A DNA stretch of 64,000 bases from Granulosicoccus sp045106855 (GTDB lineage: Bacteria; Pseudomonadota; Gammaproteobacteria; Granulosicoccales; Granulosicoccaceae). The stretch's first letter is position 1, and every line of letters starts with the position of its first letter. This document shows positions 53,779 through 62,695 of the stretch, piece by piece. The translations under genes and the position numbers were made by a program. The DNA is taken from assembly GCA_045106855.1 (NCBI GenBank), contig JBGCFI010000002.1:124001-188000 (forward strand). Reading direction: 5' to 3'. A model generated the notes under the pieces. That model was not told where the DNA came from, did no database searches, and worked only from the letters and a program-made list of their open reading frames with translations.

Positions 53779-54361
53779 ATGACGAATAAAAAAAGATTGT
53801 TTTCCCGACAGCTCTTGAGTTAGTACAGAACTTCAAGGTCGTTAACGCTGGGTCGGCGAGCGAGTTATGGGCTGAACTTGCAGCTGTAAAAGTCGCGGGG
53901 AGCCTATCGTGTTGTTTAACTGGAGGCCCAACTTCATTGAAGTTGTCTATCCCGGCTACGAATTTTCTGGCAGAACAGACCCTTTTGAGGCAGGTATCGG
54001 TTTTACGGTGCCGTTAAAATCCAAGGAAGATAATTTTATCGGTCGTGCCGTTCTAGAACAGCGCAAGCTTCATCCTCAACGCATGCTTGTCGGTCTTGAG
54101 CTCGAAGGAGGCGTTGTACCCGTATCGGGCGACTGCGTACGAGTTGGTCGTGCGCAAGTGGGTGAAGTTACTTCGGCCATGAAATCTCCCATACTGGGAA
54201 AAACTATTGCGCTTGCGCGAATTGATCTAGCCCACTCAAGTCAGGGCACAGATGTGAAAGTAGGGCAGTTGGATGGATTACAGAAACGGCTTGCAGCCAG
54301 AGTGGTTGCCTTTCCTCACTTTGATCCTGGTAAGGGGCGTGTGAAAGGTAATTACCTCTGA
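53779..54361 (+). pseudogene. Broken gene with GcvT-like C-terminal domain
   Basis: A GTG-started frame from 53909 to 54361 reads like the C-terminal part of a T-protein/dimethylglycine dehydrogenase-type aminomethyltransferase: YPGYEFSGRTDPFEAGIGFT, NFIGRAVLEQRKLHPQRMLV, GEVTSAMKSPILGKTIALAR. The folate-binding N-terminal 200-plus residues are missing. Upstream, a strong GAGGAGG site precedes an ATG at 53779 that stops after 14 codons (53821-53823), and another frame reads LELVQNFKVVNAGSASELWA. The parts do not join in one frame, so an ancestral gene has been deleted and shifted. It overlaps in content with the other GcvT remnant (both contain the ..GLDFTV/GIGFTV block), so the two are different paralogs. 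Confidence 0.65.
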
Positions 54362-54464
54362 TATGGTGTCGGCTGTTTGCTCGTCCTGACTTCGACGCAG
54401 CGATTTATTCCACAAGACTGGTTGTCAATGCTGGTCAGAAAGACGGCCCTGAACACACAGACTT

Positions 54465-54938
54465 ATGACCACACGCTCGGCACAACAGCAATCTGAATTG
54501 CAAGCCCGGATTACTGAGCTTTTCAATCACCAGATATGTTTTAACGAGTTTCTTGGCTTTCGGGTTGAGTCACTAGACTCTATTCCTGTCAAAATTGGAT
54601 TCGACATGCGACCTGAGATGGTTGGTCATTTTCTCTTTGGACGGTTACACGGCGGAGTGATTTCCTCGGTACTTGATGTAGCGGGCGGGCTTGCGATAAT
54701 GATGGGTATTGCCAACTATTTTGCCGATGAAACGCCCGATGAGGTCATGTCACGCTTTGCCAATCTTGCCACTATTGACCTAAGAGTGGATTACCTGCGC
54801 CAAGGAGTCGGTTCTCAATTTGTCGCATCATCTGAAGTGATAAGACTGGGCAAACGAGTAGCGGTGACTCAATCGTCCTTGTTTAATGATGAAGGCACTT
54901 TGATTGCGACAGCTAACGCAAGTTATATCGTCAGCTAA
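54465..54938 (+). CDS. YigI/PaaI-type hotdog-fold thioesterase
   Basis: 157 residues. Hotdog motifs: FNEFLGFRVESLDSIPVKIG, GHFLFGRLHGGVISSVLDVA with the acidic catalytic region, IDLRVDYLRQGVGSQFVASS and ATANASYIVS at the end. The N-terminal extension and LHGGVISSVLD pattern match the gammaproteobacterial YigI family of acyl-CoA thioesterases. A short cytoplasmic enzyme that hydrolyses acyl-CoA; natural substrate unknown. Confidence 0.87.
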   Translation: MTTRSAQQQSELQARITELFNHQICFNEFLGFRVESLDSIPVKIGFDMRPEMVGHFLFGRLHGGVISSVLDVAGGLAIMMGIANYFADETPDEVMSRFANLATIDLRVDYLRQGVGSQFVASSEVIRLGKRVAVTQSSLFNDEGTLIATANASYIVS

Positions 54939-54985
54939 CCTTAGCCTGGTTACTTGGCATAGAGATTCACTATTTTTATCAATAG

Positions 54986-55004
54986 GCTCGCCTTGTTGGC
55001 GAGC
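54986..55004. terminator. Hairpin between convergent thioesterase and KOW genes
   Basis: Perfect 7-bp stem GCTCGCC / GGCGAGC with loop TTGTT in the 81-base gap between two convergent genes. Flanking T and A runs are weak (tatttttatc to the left), so it may serve the minus-strand operon. Confidence 0.5.
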
Positions 55005-55019
55005 AGGGCAGCATAGAGT

Positions 55020-55391
55020 CTATTCACAACTGCCGATGCGTTTAAATGACACCCATTGAGCTTCTGGCATGTTATCCAGCTGCAGCTGAACGCGACTATG
55101 GATAAAATCGGCGTCAAGCACCTTACCTTGCGAACCGGCCAATGCTCCGCTGATTACAGCTACGCGTTGTCCGATAGCCATACTCGGGCGTTTGTTGCGA
55201 AGGGCATCCTGCTGTCTTGCCTGATTGGCAGAAAGCATATTACGTAACGCCTGACGACGAGCTTCACGCTCCTCTGTGTCCAGATCGTTTAGATCGTGTG
55301 TCAGGTCTACCGGTTTGTTGGATGTGGGATCTTCCGATATCAGAGCGCGCCAGAAGCGTCTGTCTTTCGTTGGATCCTCTATACCGCTCAT
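55020..55391 (-). CDS. Small KOW-motif protein co-transcribed with ppsA
   Basis: 123 residues. The N-terminal 75 residues are charged and helical (LDTEEREARRQALRNMLSAN). The C-terminal 48 form a KOW-like beta barrel (IGQRVAVISGALAGSQGKVL, then RVQLQLDNMPEAQWVSFKRI), the fold used by NusG and some ribosomal proteins to bind RNA or protein. Its ATG directly abuts the ppsA stop (TAAATG), so it is translationally coupled to PEP synthase. Role unknown. Confidence 0.75.
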   Translation of the reverse strand: MSGIEDPTKDRRFWRALISEDPTSNKPVDLTHDLNDLDTEEREARRQALRNMLSANQARQQDALRNKRPSMAIGQRVAVISGALAGSQGKVLDADFIHSRVQLQLDNMPEAQWVSFKRIGSCE

Positions 55392-57752
55392 TTATTTAGG
55401 TGCAGCCAGAAATTGCCAGGTTTCTACAATCGTATCAGGATTCAGCGATACGCTGGAGATCCCTTGTTCCATAAGCCAGTAGGCAAGGTCTGGATGATCC
55501 GAAGGGCCCTGGCCGCAAATGCCCACGTACTTATTCTGTTTATGTGCAGCCGATATTGCCATACCAAGCATTTTTTTTACAGCGGGATCTCGCTCATCGA
55601 ACAGGTGGGCAACGAGTCCTGAATCACGGTCAAGACCAAGTGTCAGCTGTGTCAGATCGTTAGAACCGATGGAAAAGCCATCGAAGCGTGACAAAAATTC
55701 GTCAGCAAGAATAGCGTTACTTGGTACCTCACACATCATGACAACACGCAGCCCATGGTCCCCACGTTCCAGACCATTGTCTTTCATCAGGGCTAGCACC
55801 TGGTCTGCCTCATCCAGCGTGCGAACAAACGGTACCATGAGTTCTACATTCGAGAACCCCATCTCTTCCCGCACACGCTTCAAGGCACGGCATTCCAGTT
55901 CAAAGCAATCCTGAAACGAGGAGGAAAGGTATCGGGAAGCCCCACGAAAGCCTATCATCGGATTCTCTTCGTCGGGTTCAAAGAGCTGACCTCCCACCAT
56001 GTTGGCGTATTCATTGGATTTAAAGTCGGACAGGCGAACTATGACGGGGTGAGGCGAAAAGGCGGCCGCGAGCGTTGCAACGCCTTCGGTGATCTTATCG
56101 ATGTAAAAACTGATCGGATCGGCATAGCCTGCTGTCCGCACATCGATCTGTGACTGAATATCGTCAGGCATTGCGCTGTAATTCAGCAGAGCTTTCGGGT
56201 GTATGCCTATCGTATTACTGATAATAAATTCGAGTCGCGCCAGGCCAATACCGTTGTGTGGCAATTGACTGAAACTGAAAGCGCGTTCAGGGTTGCCTAC
56301 ATTCATGGTGAGCTTGAAAGGCAGCTCCGGAAGTTTGTCGAGTTCGGTTTCGGCAATGTCGAATGACAGATTGCCATCGTAGATAAAGCCGGTATCACCT
56401 TCGGCACAACTGACTGTTACTGAGGTGCCATTGGCAAGTTTCGCTGTTGCATCGTTGCACCCGACAACAGCGGGCACTCCCAGCTCGCGCGCAATAATGG
56501 CGGCATGGCAAGTTCGACCGCCGCGATTGGTTACGATAGCGGCGGCGCGTTTCATCACGGGCTCCCAGTCCGGGTCCGTCATGTCAGTAACCAGAACATC
56601 ACCTGCCTGAACACTACCGATATCATCAAGGCTATTGACCACCCGTACCGTGCCCGCTCCTATGCGCTGGCCAATGCTTCTGCCAGTAACCAGTACTGGT
56701 GATCTGTGTGCCTGAAGTTGATAACGTGTAATGACATTCTTGTTAGAACGCGATTCCACCGTTTCCGGTCGGGCTTGCAGGATGTAGAGCTTTCCGTCGT
56801 TACCGTCTTTGCCCCACTCGATGTCCATCGGGCGGCCATAATGCTTTTCGATAGTGATGGCCATGGTCGCTAGCGCTTTCACGTCTTCGTCATTGAGTGA
56901 CAAGCGCATCTGATCTTCAACATCCACATCGACGGTTTCGACAGCTGTCGCTGAGCCGTAAATCATTTTAATGCGCTTTTCACCGCGGTTGCGTTTGAGA
57001 ATAGCGGGACGCCCAGCCTCAAGTGTCGGTTTGTGTACATAGAATTCGTCGGGATTAACCGAGCCCTGAACAACGCACTCACCCAGTCCCCACGAGGAGG
57101 TAATAAAAACTGCATCAGTGAAACCTGATTCGGTATCGATCGAAAACATGACGCCACTAGCGCCGATATCGCTGCGGACCATGCGCTGTATGCCTGCTGA
57201 CAGGGCGACATCGGCGTGTGCAAACCCCTGATGTACCCGATAGGAAATGGCACGATCATTGTAGAGAGAGGCAAAGACTTCACGAATACGCAGTAGCACA
57301 TCGTCTAGCGTCTGAACGTTAAGAAAGGTCTCCTGCTGTCCGGCAAATGAGGCTTCGGGCAGGTCCTCGGCGGTTGCTGAAGAACGCACAGCCACAGATG
57401 CTCCACCGCCACTTGCCGAATTGATGGCCTCCCATGCATCACTGACAGCTGAAACCAGGCCCGCCGGTAGAGGCTCATCGATGACCCATTGGCGGACTTT
57501 GGCCCCTGTACTGGTCAGGGCTTGCATATCGTCCGTATCGAGATTGTTCAGCGCTTCGTTTATTCGCTGATCAAGGCCGCTTACCTGCAGGTGTTCCCGA
57601 AACGCATCAGCCGTGGTAGCAAATCCGTCAGGAACAGTGATACCGGCGTTTGCCAGATTTGCAATCATTTCCCCTAAAGAGGCATTTTTGCCACCTACTA
57701 CCGGTACATCATGCATACCAAGGTCTTTAAACCACTGAATATACGTCGTCAC
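55392..57752 (-). CDS. ppsA: Phosphoenolpyruvate synthase
   Basis: 786 residues, close to the 792 of E. coli PpsA. The N-terminal ATP/pyruvate-binding domain (GGKNASLGEMIANL, VRSSATAEDLPEASFAGQQE) is followed by the phosphohistidine domain GGRTCHAAIIARELGVPAVV, His near residue 416. The C-terminal PEP-binding barrel ends with FSIGSNDLTQLTLGLDRDSG and GICGQGPSDHPDLAYWLM. It converts pyruvate and ATP to PEP, AMP and phosphate for gluconeogenesis, fitting a cell that lives on organic acids. The regulatory kinase/phosphatase gene is divergent 100 bases away. Confidence 0.97.
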   Translation of the reverse strand: MTTYIQWFKDLGMHDVPVVGGKNASLGEMIANLANAGITVPDGFATTADAFREHLQVSGLDQRINEALNNLDTDDMQALTSTGAKVRQWVIDEPLPAGLVSAVSDAWEAINSASGGGASVAVRSSATAEDLPEASFAGQQETFLNVQTLDDVLLRIREVFASLYNDRAISYRVHQGFAHADVALSAGIQRMVRSDIGASGVMFSIDTESGFTDAVFITSSWGLGECVVQGSVNPDEFYVHKPTLEAGRPAILKRNRGEKRIKMIYGSATAVETVDVDVEDQMRLSLNDEDVKALATMAITIEKHYGRPMDIEWGKDGNDGKLYILQARPETVESRSNKNVITRYQLQAHRSPVLVTGRSIGQRIGAGTVRVVNSLDDIGSVQAGDVLVTDMTDPDWEPVMKRAAAIVTNRGGRTCHAAIIARELGVPAVVGCNDATAKLANGTSVTVSCAEGDTGFIYDGNLSFDIAETELDKLPELPFKLTMNVGNPERAFSFSQLPHNGIGLARLEFIISNTIGIHPKALLNYSAMPDDIQSQIDVRTAGYADPISFYIDKITEGVATLAAAFSPHPVIVRLSDFKSNEYANMVGGQLFEPDEENPMIGFRGASRYLSSSFQDCFELECRALKRVREEMGFSNVELMVPFVRTLDEADQVLALMKDNGLERGDHGLRVVMMCEVPSNAILADEFLSRFDGFSIGSNDLTQLTLGLDRDSGLVAHLFDERDPAVKKMLGMAISAAHKQNKYVGICGQGPSDHPDLAYWLMEQGISSVSLNPDTIVETWQFLAAPK

Positions 57753-57852
57753 GTTGACCCCGCGTTTGATGAGCTAGACTGCTCTGTTAAAGCACGAAAC
57801 GTGCATGTTAGTGGATTTGCCGTCTACAAACGGTGATCGATCGAAATTACTT

Positions 57853-58680
57853 ATGTCACAGACGATAAAACGTACCGCATTTATAGTGTCCGACCGTACC
57901 GGTCTGACCGCGGAGGCGATGGCGCATAGTCTGTTAAGTCAGTTCCCGACTATCGATTTTCAGATCGAAACTTTCACTTTTGTCGACGACGAGGAAAAGA
58001 CAGCCGATCTGGTGAACCGATGCCTCAGGATCAGAGAGGAACACGGCATCGGACCAATGGTCTTTCTGACGATGGTAAACGACAATCTACGTGGCCGTTT
58101 TACCGATGCGAAGATTGCAGTTTTTGATTTATTCCAGACATTTATCGGGCCGATGGAGGAGCGTCTGGGTGTTAAGTCATCTCATACCATAGGTCAATCG
58201 CATGGTTTGAACGATGAGAGCGCGTACACGTCACGCATAGCCGCTGTGCATTTTGCCTTGCAAACTGATGACGGTATGGACAGTGATCATTATCGCAATG
58301 CCGATCTGATCATTGTTGGTGTTTCACGATGTGGTAAAACGCCTACCTCTCTCTATATGTCTTTGCACTACGGCTTGTATGTATCGAATTATCCACTCAC
58401 CGACCATGAGCTTGAATTCAAACGCCTACCCGATGCGTTAAAGAAATACGAGGATAAGCTCTTCGGCCTTACGATTGACCCCTTCAGACTGTTACAGATA
58501 CGTCAGCAACGCTACCAGGGGTCAAGCTACAGCGATGCATCAACCTGTATGCGTGAAATAGCGCAGGCCGAGAGCATTTTTAGATCTGAAGGAATTCCCT
58601 ATCTCAACACCACGAAAATGTCGGTAGAGGAGATAGGGGCCATGATTGTCAATCAAACCAAAAAAGTAAAGCGGCTCTAA
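57853..58680 (+). CDS. ppsR: PEP synthase regulatory protein (bifunctional kinase/phosphorylase)
   Basis: 275 residues from the ATG at 57853 (MSQTIKRTAFIVSDRTGLTA); an ATG at 57805 would add 16 residues. The P-loop-like motif is GVSRCGKTPTSLYMSLHYGL, and FDLFQTFIGPMEERLG and SVEEIGAMIVNQTKK are family blocks. It inactivates PpsA by ADP-dependent threonine phosphorylation and restores it by phosphate-dependent dephosphorylation. Divergent from ppsA, so paired expression is likely. Confidence 0.93.
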   Translation: MSQTIKRTAFIVSDRTGLTAEAMAHSLLSQFPTIDFQIETFTFVDDEEKTADLVNRCLRIREEHGIGPMVFLTMVNDNLRGRFTDAKIAVFDLFQTFIGPMEERLGVKSSHTIGQSHGLNDESAYTSRIAAVHFALQTDDGMDSDHYRNADLIIVGVSRCGKTPTSLYMSLHYGLYVSNYPLTDHELEFKRLPDALKKYEDKLFGLTIDPFRLLQIRQQRYQGSSYSDASTCMREIAQAESIFRSEGIPYLNTTKMSVEEIGAMIVNQTKKVKRL

Positions 58681-58700
58681 TGTACCGGGCAGACTGCTAG

Positions 58701-59360
58701 TTACTTGGGCTGGTCGACGTAACGCAGATAGGGCTTGACCCGGCGAAAACCTTGCGGATATTTCTTGTTGGCTTCTTCGTCAGAGACCGCCGGAACTATT
58801 ATCACCTCTTGGCCATCTGTCCAGTTTGCAGGAGTTGCAACCTGATGGGCGGCGGTAAGCTGCATGGAATCAATGACGCGAAGAATTTCGTCGAAATTGC
58901 GACCCGTAGTCATCGGGTAGGTCATGATGAGCTTGATCTTCTTGTCTGGTCCGACGATATACACCGAGCGCACGGTTGCGTTGGTGGCTGCCGTGCGGCC
59001 TTCGGAAGTTCCAGATTCTGCTGCCGGGAACATATCGTAGGCTTTTGCCACGGCAAGGTCGGTGTCGCCGATCATCGGGAAATTGACTTTGGCCCCTTGC
59101 GTCTCGTGAATGTCTTCGGCCCATTGCGCATGATTATCGACAGGGTCAATGCTCAGGCCCATGACCTTGCAGTTACGTTTTTCAAACTCAGGCATCAGAT
59201 GCGCAACTGTACCTAGTTCTGTGGTGCATACCGGTGTGAAATCTTTCGGGTGTGAGAACAGCACGGCCCAGCCGTCGCCAATCCAATCATGAAAGCTCAT
59301 TTCACCCTGCGTAGTCTGGGCAGTGAAATCCGGGGCGATATCGTTAATTCGAAGTGACAT
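58701..59360 (-). CDS. 1-Cys peroxiredoxin (Prx6/AhpC-TSA family)
   Basis: 219 residues. Peroxidatic motif HPKDFTPVCTTELGTV with Cys45. A family-typical long C-terminal domain (QEVIIVPAVSDEEANKKYPQ and FRRVKPYLRYVDQPK) marks the Prx6 subgroup. It reduces hydrogen peroxide and organic peroxides; a second cysteine in GFEKRNCKVMGLS-like context is present but not in a resolving position. Single gene. Confidence 0.95.
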   Translation of the reverse strand: MSLRINDIAPDFTAQTTQGEMSFHDWIGDGWAVLFSHPKDFTPVCTTELGTVAHLMPEFEKRNCKVMGLSIDPVDNHAQWAEDIHETQGAKVNFPMIGDTDLAVAKAYDMFPAAESGTSEGRTAATNATVRSVYIVGPDKKIKLIMTYPMTTGRNFDEILRVIDSMQLTAAHQVATPANWTDGQEVIIVPAVSDEEANKKYPQGFRRVKPYLRYVDQPK

Positions 59361-59474
59361 GTCACGTGTTTCCTAAGGATTAGAAGTTTTTATTGATGTT
59401 TTTACTGGCTCAAGGTTTGCACTGTGTTGTCGATGGTCCATTTACAACTCACAGACTCTTGAGGTTATATTTCC

Positions 59475-60827
59475 GTGCCGTGGCGCATATTTAGGCATTT
59501 TTTCATGCTGACAGTGGTCGCAATGGTTGAACCCTCAATGGCTGCACAGACTTTTACGCTGGTTGAAGGCGATATGGTGGTGACGACTGCGCCAACTGCA
59601 AGGGGCATTTCGTTGTCGGACAACTCTCAGCTCTGGCCGGCTGGCATTGTGCCCTACACGATTGATCCTGCATTGCCAGCAAGCAGTGTCAGCGCAATTT
59701 CAGAAGCCATAGCGCATTGGAATGATGTGGGTGGAATCAGTCTTTTGCCGTTGGCTGATGTACGCCTTTCTTCCTCGACCCCGGTGACAGATTCGGTGCG
59801 ATTCGTGGCTGGCGAACATTGCGCTTCCTGGGTTGGACGACGAGGCGGAGTACAAGATGTATGGGTTGCCCCATTTTGTCCAGCTGGCAGCGTTATGCAC
59901 GAGATCGGGCATCTTCTGGGTCTGGAACACGAACATACTCGCCCTGATCGTGATCAGCATATTCAGATTCACTGGGAAAATATCGAACCGGATAAGCTAC
60001 ATAACTTTGATGTCGCACCTCCCGGATCGCGTATGCTTGGTGATTACGATTACGACTCTATCATGCACTACGGATCGCACAATTTTTCCAGCAACGGGTC
60101 GCCAACCATCAGCGCCATTGATGGATCAGCACGCAGCATAGGTCAACGCATCTCACCCAGCGAGGGCGACTTAAGAGCGATTGCGCAGCTTTATGGGAGT
60201 GATCTTTCCATTACCACGCGAATTGCGAGCGGAGCCCAAGGCAGAGAGCTTGATATCTATGTGAGCAATGAGTCCTTGCAAGGGGCGCACGATGTAAATG
60301 TGTCTGTTGGAATAAATGCTGGCGTGGAGGTTATAAATCCGGTTCAGGAAACCTGGGAATGTGCACCTGACCGTGAGCAGGATACATTGTCATGCTCGTT
60401 GTCACGCTTGTCTGGAGGTTCTGCAGAACTGTTGACCCTCGCTGTGCCGGTCTCATCTGATCCGGCAGAGATAGAGGTATTGCTGACGTCAAAGACACCT
60501 GATCCAGATCCGTCTAACAACACCAGCCGTGTGGCGGGTGATGATGAAAAAGAGCTGCCTGAGCAGAGACCGCTTCCTGAATTGTCCAGTGCCATCAATG
60601 ACAAGGCGGTTTTGCAAGAGGATGCCGTTGCTCATGTGGCCGTCAACGGAGGTTCGCTGTCAGCCTATAGCGTATTACTTTTACTGCTGTGGAGGGTACG
60701 GCAGACCCGTCGTCGGATCAATCTCTCCCACGATGGGCGTCTCTTCAGCGTACATCGGTGGAAGCTGGGCAGCGGGCAGGTTGCCGTCAGAGCTTGCAGC
60801 TCCCGCAGCCTGACGAACCTCCTCTGA
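59475..60827 (+). CDS. Secreted astacin-like zinc metalloprotease with GlyGly-CTERM-type tail
   Basis: 450 residues. Start GTG at 59475 or ATG at 59505. A signal peptide (FFMLTVVAMVEPSMAAQTFT) precedes the M12A catalytic domain: zinc motif HEIGHLLGLEHEH at residues 142-154 and Met-turn DYDSIMHYG near 195. After about residue 255 comes a CARDB-like beta domain and a Glu/Pro-rich linker. Near residue 392 a GGSLS step is followed by a hydrophobic span and the basic cluster RVRQTRRR, the GlyGly-CTERM signal handled by rhombosortase. Unusually the frame runs on for 36 residues beyond the basic cluster, over the 3' end of the opposite-strand gene. Confidence 0.87.
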   Translation: MPWRIFRHFFMLTVVAMVEPSMAAQTFTLVEGDMVVTTAPTARGISLSDNSQLWPAGIVPYTIDPALPASSVSAISEAIAHWNDVGGISLLPLADVRLSSSTPVTDSVRFVAGEHCASWVGRRGGVQDVWVAPFCPAGSVMHEIGHLLGLEHEHTRPDRDQHIQIHWENIEPDKLHNFDVAPPGSRMLGDYDYDSIMHYGSHNFSSNGSPTISAIDGSARSIGQRISPSEGDLRAIAQLYGSDLSITTRIASGAQGRELDIYVSNESLQGAHDVNVSVGINAGVEVINPVQETWECAPDREQDTLSCSLSRLSGGSAELLTLAVPVSSDPAEIEVLLTSKTPDPDPSNNTSRVAGDDEKELPEQRPLPELSSAINDKAVLQEDAVAHVAVNGGSLSAYSVLLLLLWRVRQTRRRINLSHDGRLFSVHRWKLGSGQVAVRACSSRSLTNLL

Positions 60828-61301
60828 GCGATTGGGATCACGCAGCAGTGACGGGTCAATATTGTCTTCAGGCACTGTCGTGTTGTTTTCATCGAGAACT
60901 TCTTCGGCTGGTGATCCAGTGGGAAGAAATTGTTCGGATCCGGAGCTCTGGGAACCGTTCTGGCCTTCGCCCATCATCAGGACAACTTCGATAATTTCAC
61001 TGGCGCTGCTGTCGCGCACCAACATGTTGTTGGGGCTGAGTTTACCTAACGCAGTTTCAAGGGGCTCTTCGACGATATCCAGGTTGACACGCGTCTCGGC
61101 ATCACCAGTAACCACAACGGTAATTCCCAGTGTATTGCTAAGCTCCACGGCCAGCTCGCTCGCCGATATATTGTTGGCTTTCACACTCAGGTTGCCATTT
61201 TCAGCATTTATCTCAATGCCGGTCTGGGCGTGAAGAGAGTTGGTGATTAGCACCAGAATTAGCAGCAGTAGTTTTCGCGACAATGGGGACATGTGTGTCA
61301 T
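60681..61301 (-). CDS. Secreted protein with STN-like secretin/TonB N-terminal domain
   Basis: 206 residues from the ATG at 61301 (a TTG start at 61352 is less likely). Signal peptide (SPLSRKLLLLILVLITNSLH) cleaved near AQTG. Residues about 30-85 (SASELAVELSNTLGITVVVT, then LDIVEEPLETALGKLSPNNM) look like the STN domain of secretins and TonB receptors. The rest is an acidic, Pro/Asn/Ser-rich tail. Function unknown; perhaps a periplasmic partner of an outer-membrane channel. It overlaps the protease gene by 147 bases tail to tail. Confidence 0.7.
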   Translation of the reverse strand: MTHMSPLSRKLLLLILVLITNSLHAQTGIEINAENGNLSVKANNISASELAVELSNTLGITVVVTGDAETRVNLDIVEEPLETALGKLSPNNMLVRDSSASEIIEVVLMMGEGQNGSQSSGSEQFLPTGSPAEEVLDENNTTVPEDNIDPSLLRDPNRSEEVRQAAGAASSDGNLPAAQLPPMYAEETPIVGEIDPTTGLPYPPQQ

Positions 61302-61451
61302 CCAGTGTGGTGCCCCGTAAGGCGTATTCCATAGTGTAATCCACGTGTCCAAAAAGAGAATGGCAAATTGGAAAGTCCCACGGATAATTTGTGATCCGTA
61401 TACTTGTTTCAGCTGGCTCTGAGTATCCAGTCCTCAATTATTAGCGCCTGA

Positions 61452-62618
61452 ATGCCAGCTTCAATGATCCGAGTCTCTGACGAACAGCGATTTTCGCTGT
61501 ATTACGCTGCAGTATTCGGCAGTATCGGAGCTATGCTGCCGTTTGCGGCCGTCTGGATGAGCCATGCCGGTATCCAACCTGCGATGATCGGCATAATCGT
61601 GGCAGGGCCCTCTCTGGCTATGCTCCTGACTACCATCGCAATTGGTCGATGGGCCGATAATCTGAAGGATCGAAGGCTGGCAATCGTTACCGGAAACTGG
61701 TTGATGCTTGTCGCGCATCTGCTGCTTTATGTTTCCACAAGTGAATGGGTGGTTCTGGTGGTCTGGCTGGTGGCCGGAGTCATCATGCATGCCAAGATGC
61801 CCATCACCGATGCGGCTGCGTTAAGCCTGACTCGGCAACGCAATAGTGATTACGCCCGAGTAAGAATGTTTGGTTCTATCGGTTTTGTTGTCATGCTCAT
61901 CCTTGCAGGTTATGCCTACGAGCACTGGGGCATAGGAATATTCGTTACGGGTCTGCTAATCGCGAACATAATCAGGCTTGCCGCCTCTTACACATTGCCT
62001 CGTATGTGGCAGCTCAGTTCATCCGAGGAGGTGTGTTTACATGAGAACAAATCGACCGGTTCATTGTACAAAGCAGGCATTCTGCTTACCTTGTGTGGTG
62101 GTGCGCTTATCAACGCATCGCACGCTATGGTATACACCTACGGCATTCTATTGTGGACACAGCAGGGAATGTCTGAATCAGTGGCTGGTATGGCCATTGG
62201 TATCGGGGTGGTCGTCGAAGTGGCGCTAATGTGGTGGTTCAAGTCTCTCACACAGAATACCTCTGCACGAGTATGTCTGTTAGTTGCTGCAGCGTGTGGT
62301 GTGGTGCGATGGTCGATGCTTGCCCTGGAGCCAAACTGGTCATTAGTGTTCTTCGCACAAGCGTTGCATGGCATTAGCTTCGGCATTACTTTCCTGGCTT
62401 GTGCAAGTTTTATCTCAAGACGTGTTCCCGAGAGTTCGGCAGCGCGGGGTCAAGGCCTGTTAGCAACAATGAGTACCGCATGTATGGCAGCAGCCACTTT
62501 CCTATGTGGCCAGTTATTTGAAACCTGGGGCAGTAACCTCTACTGGATGATGGGTGCGATGTGCGCCTTGGCCATCATGCTGGTGGTCTCTAGTTACCGG
62601 TTTGGATTTACTGAATAA
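61452..62618 (+). CDS. MFS permease of the HcaT/MFS_1-like family
   Basis: 388 residues with about 12 spans. The opening RFSLYYAAVFGSIGAMLPFA, then GIQPAMIGIIVAGPSLAMLL and ARVRMFGSIGFVVMLILAG, are typical of the HcaT (3-phenylpropionic acid transporter)/LacY-like sub-branch common in gammaproteobacteria next to no pathway genes. Substrate unknown. Confidence 0.9.
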   Translation: MPASMIRVSDEQRFSLYYAAVFGSIGAMLPFAAVWMSHAGIQPAMIGIIVAGPSLAMLLTTIAIGRWADNLKDRRLAIVTGNWLMLVAHLLLYVSTSEWVVLVVWLVAGVIMHAKMPITDAAALSLTRQRNSDYARVRMFGSIGFVVMLILAGYAYEHWGIGIFVTGLLIANIIRLAASYTLPRMWQLSSSEEVCLHENKSTGSLYKAGILLTLCGGALINASHAMVYTYGILLWTQQGMSESVAGMAIGIGVVVEVALMWWFKSLTQNTSARVCLLVAAACGVVRWSMLALEPNWSLVFFAQALHGISFGITFLACASFISRRVPESSAARGQGLLATMSTACMAAATFLCGQLFETWGSNLYWMMGAMCALAIMLVVSSYRFGFTE

Positions 62619-62695
62619 GAGTCTTGATACCGGGTGTATCTCAAGCGGGTCGCAACTGCTGTGCTTGCTCATTTACCGCGGTAGCGCCTGCATCG

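Noticed and set aside
48345..54361. Idea that the mgs/gmaS block is an inversion that split one GcvT gene in two
   Set aside because: Both fragments contain the same homologous block (GLDFTV and GIGFTV), so they cannot be halves of a single gene; the minus-strand remnant fits as the normal last gene of the operon.
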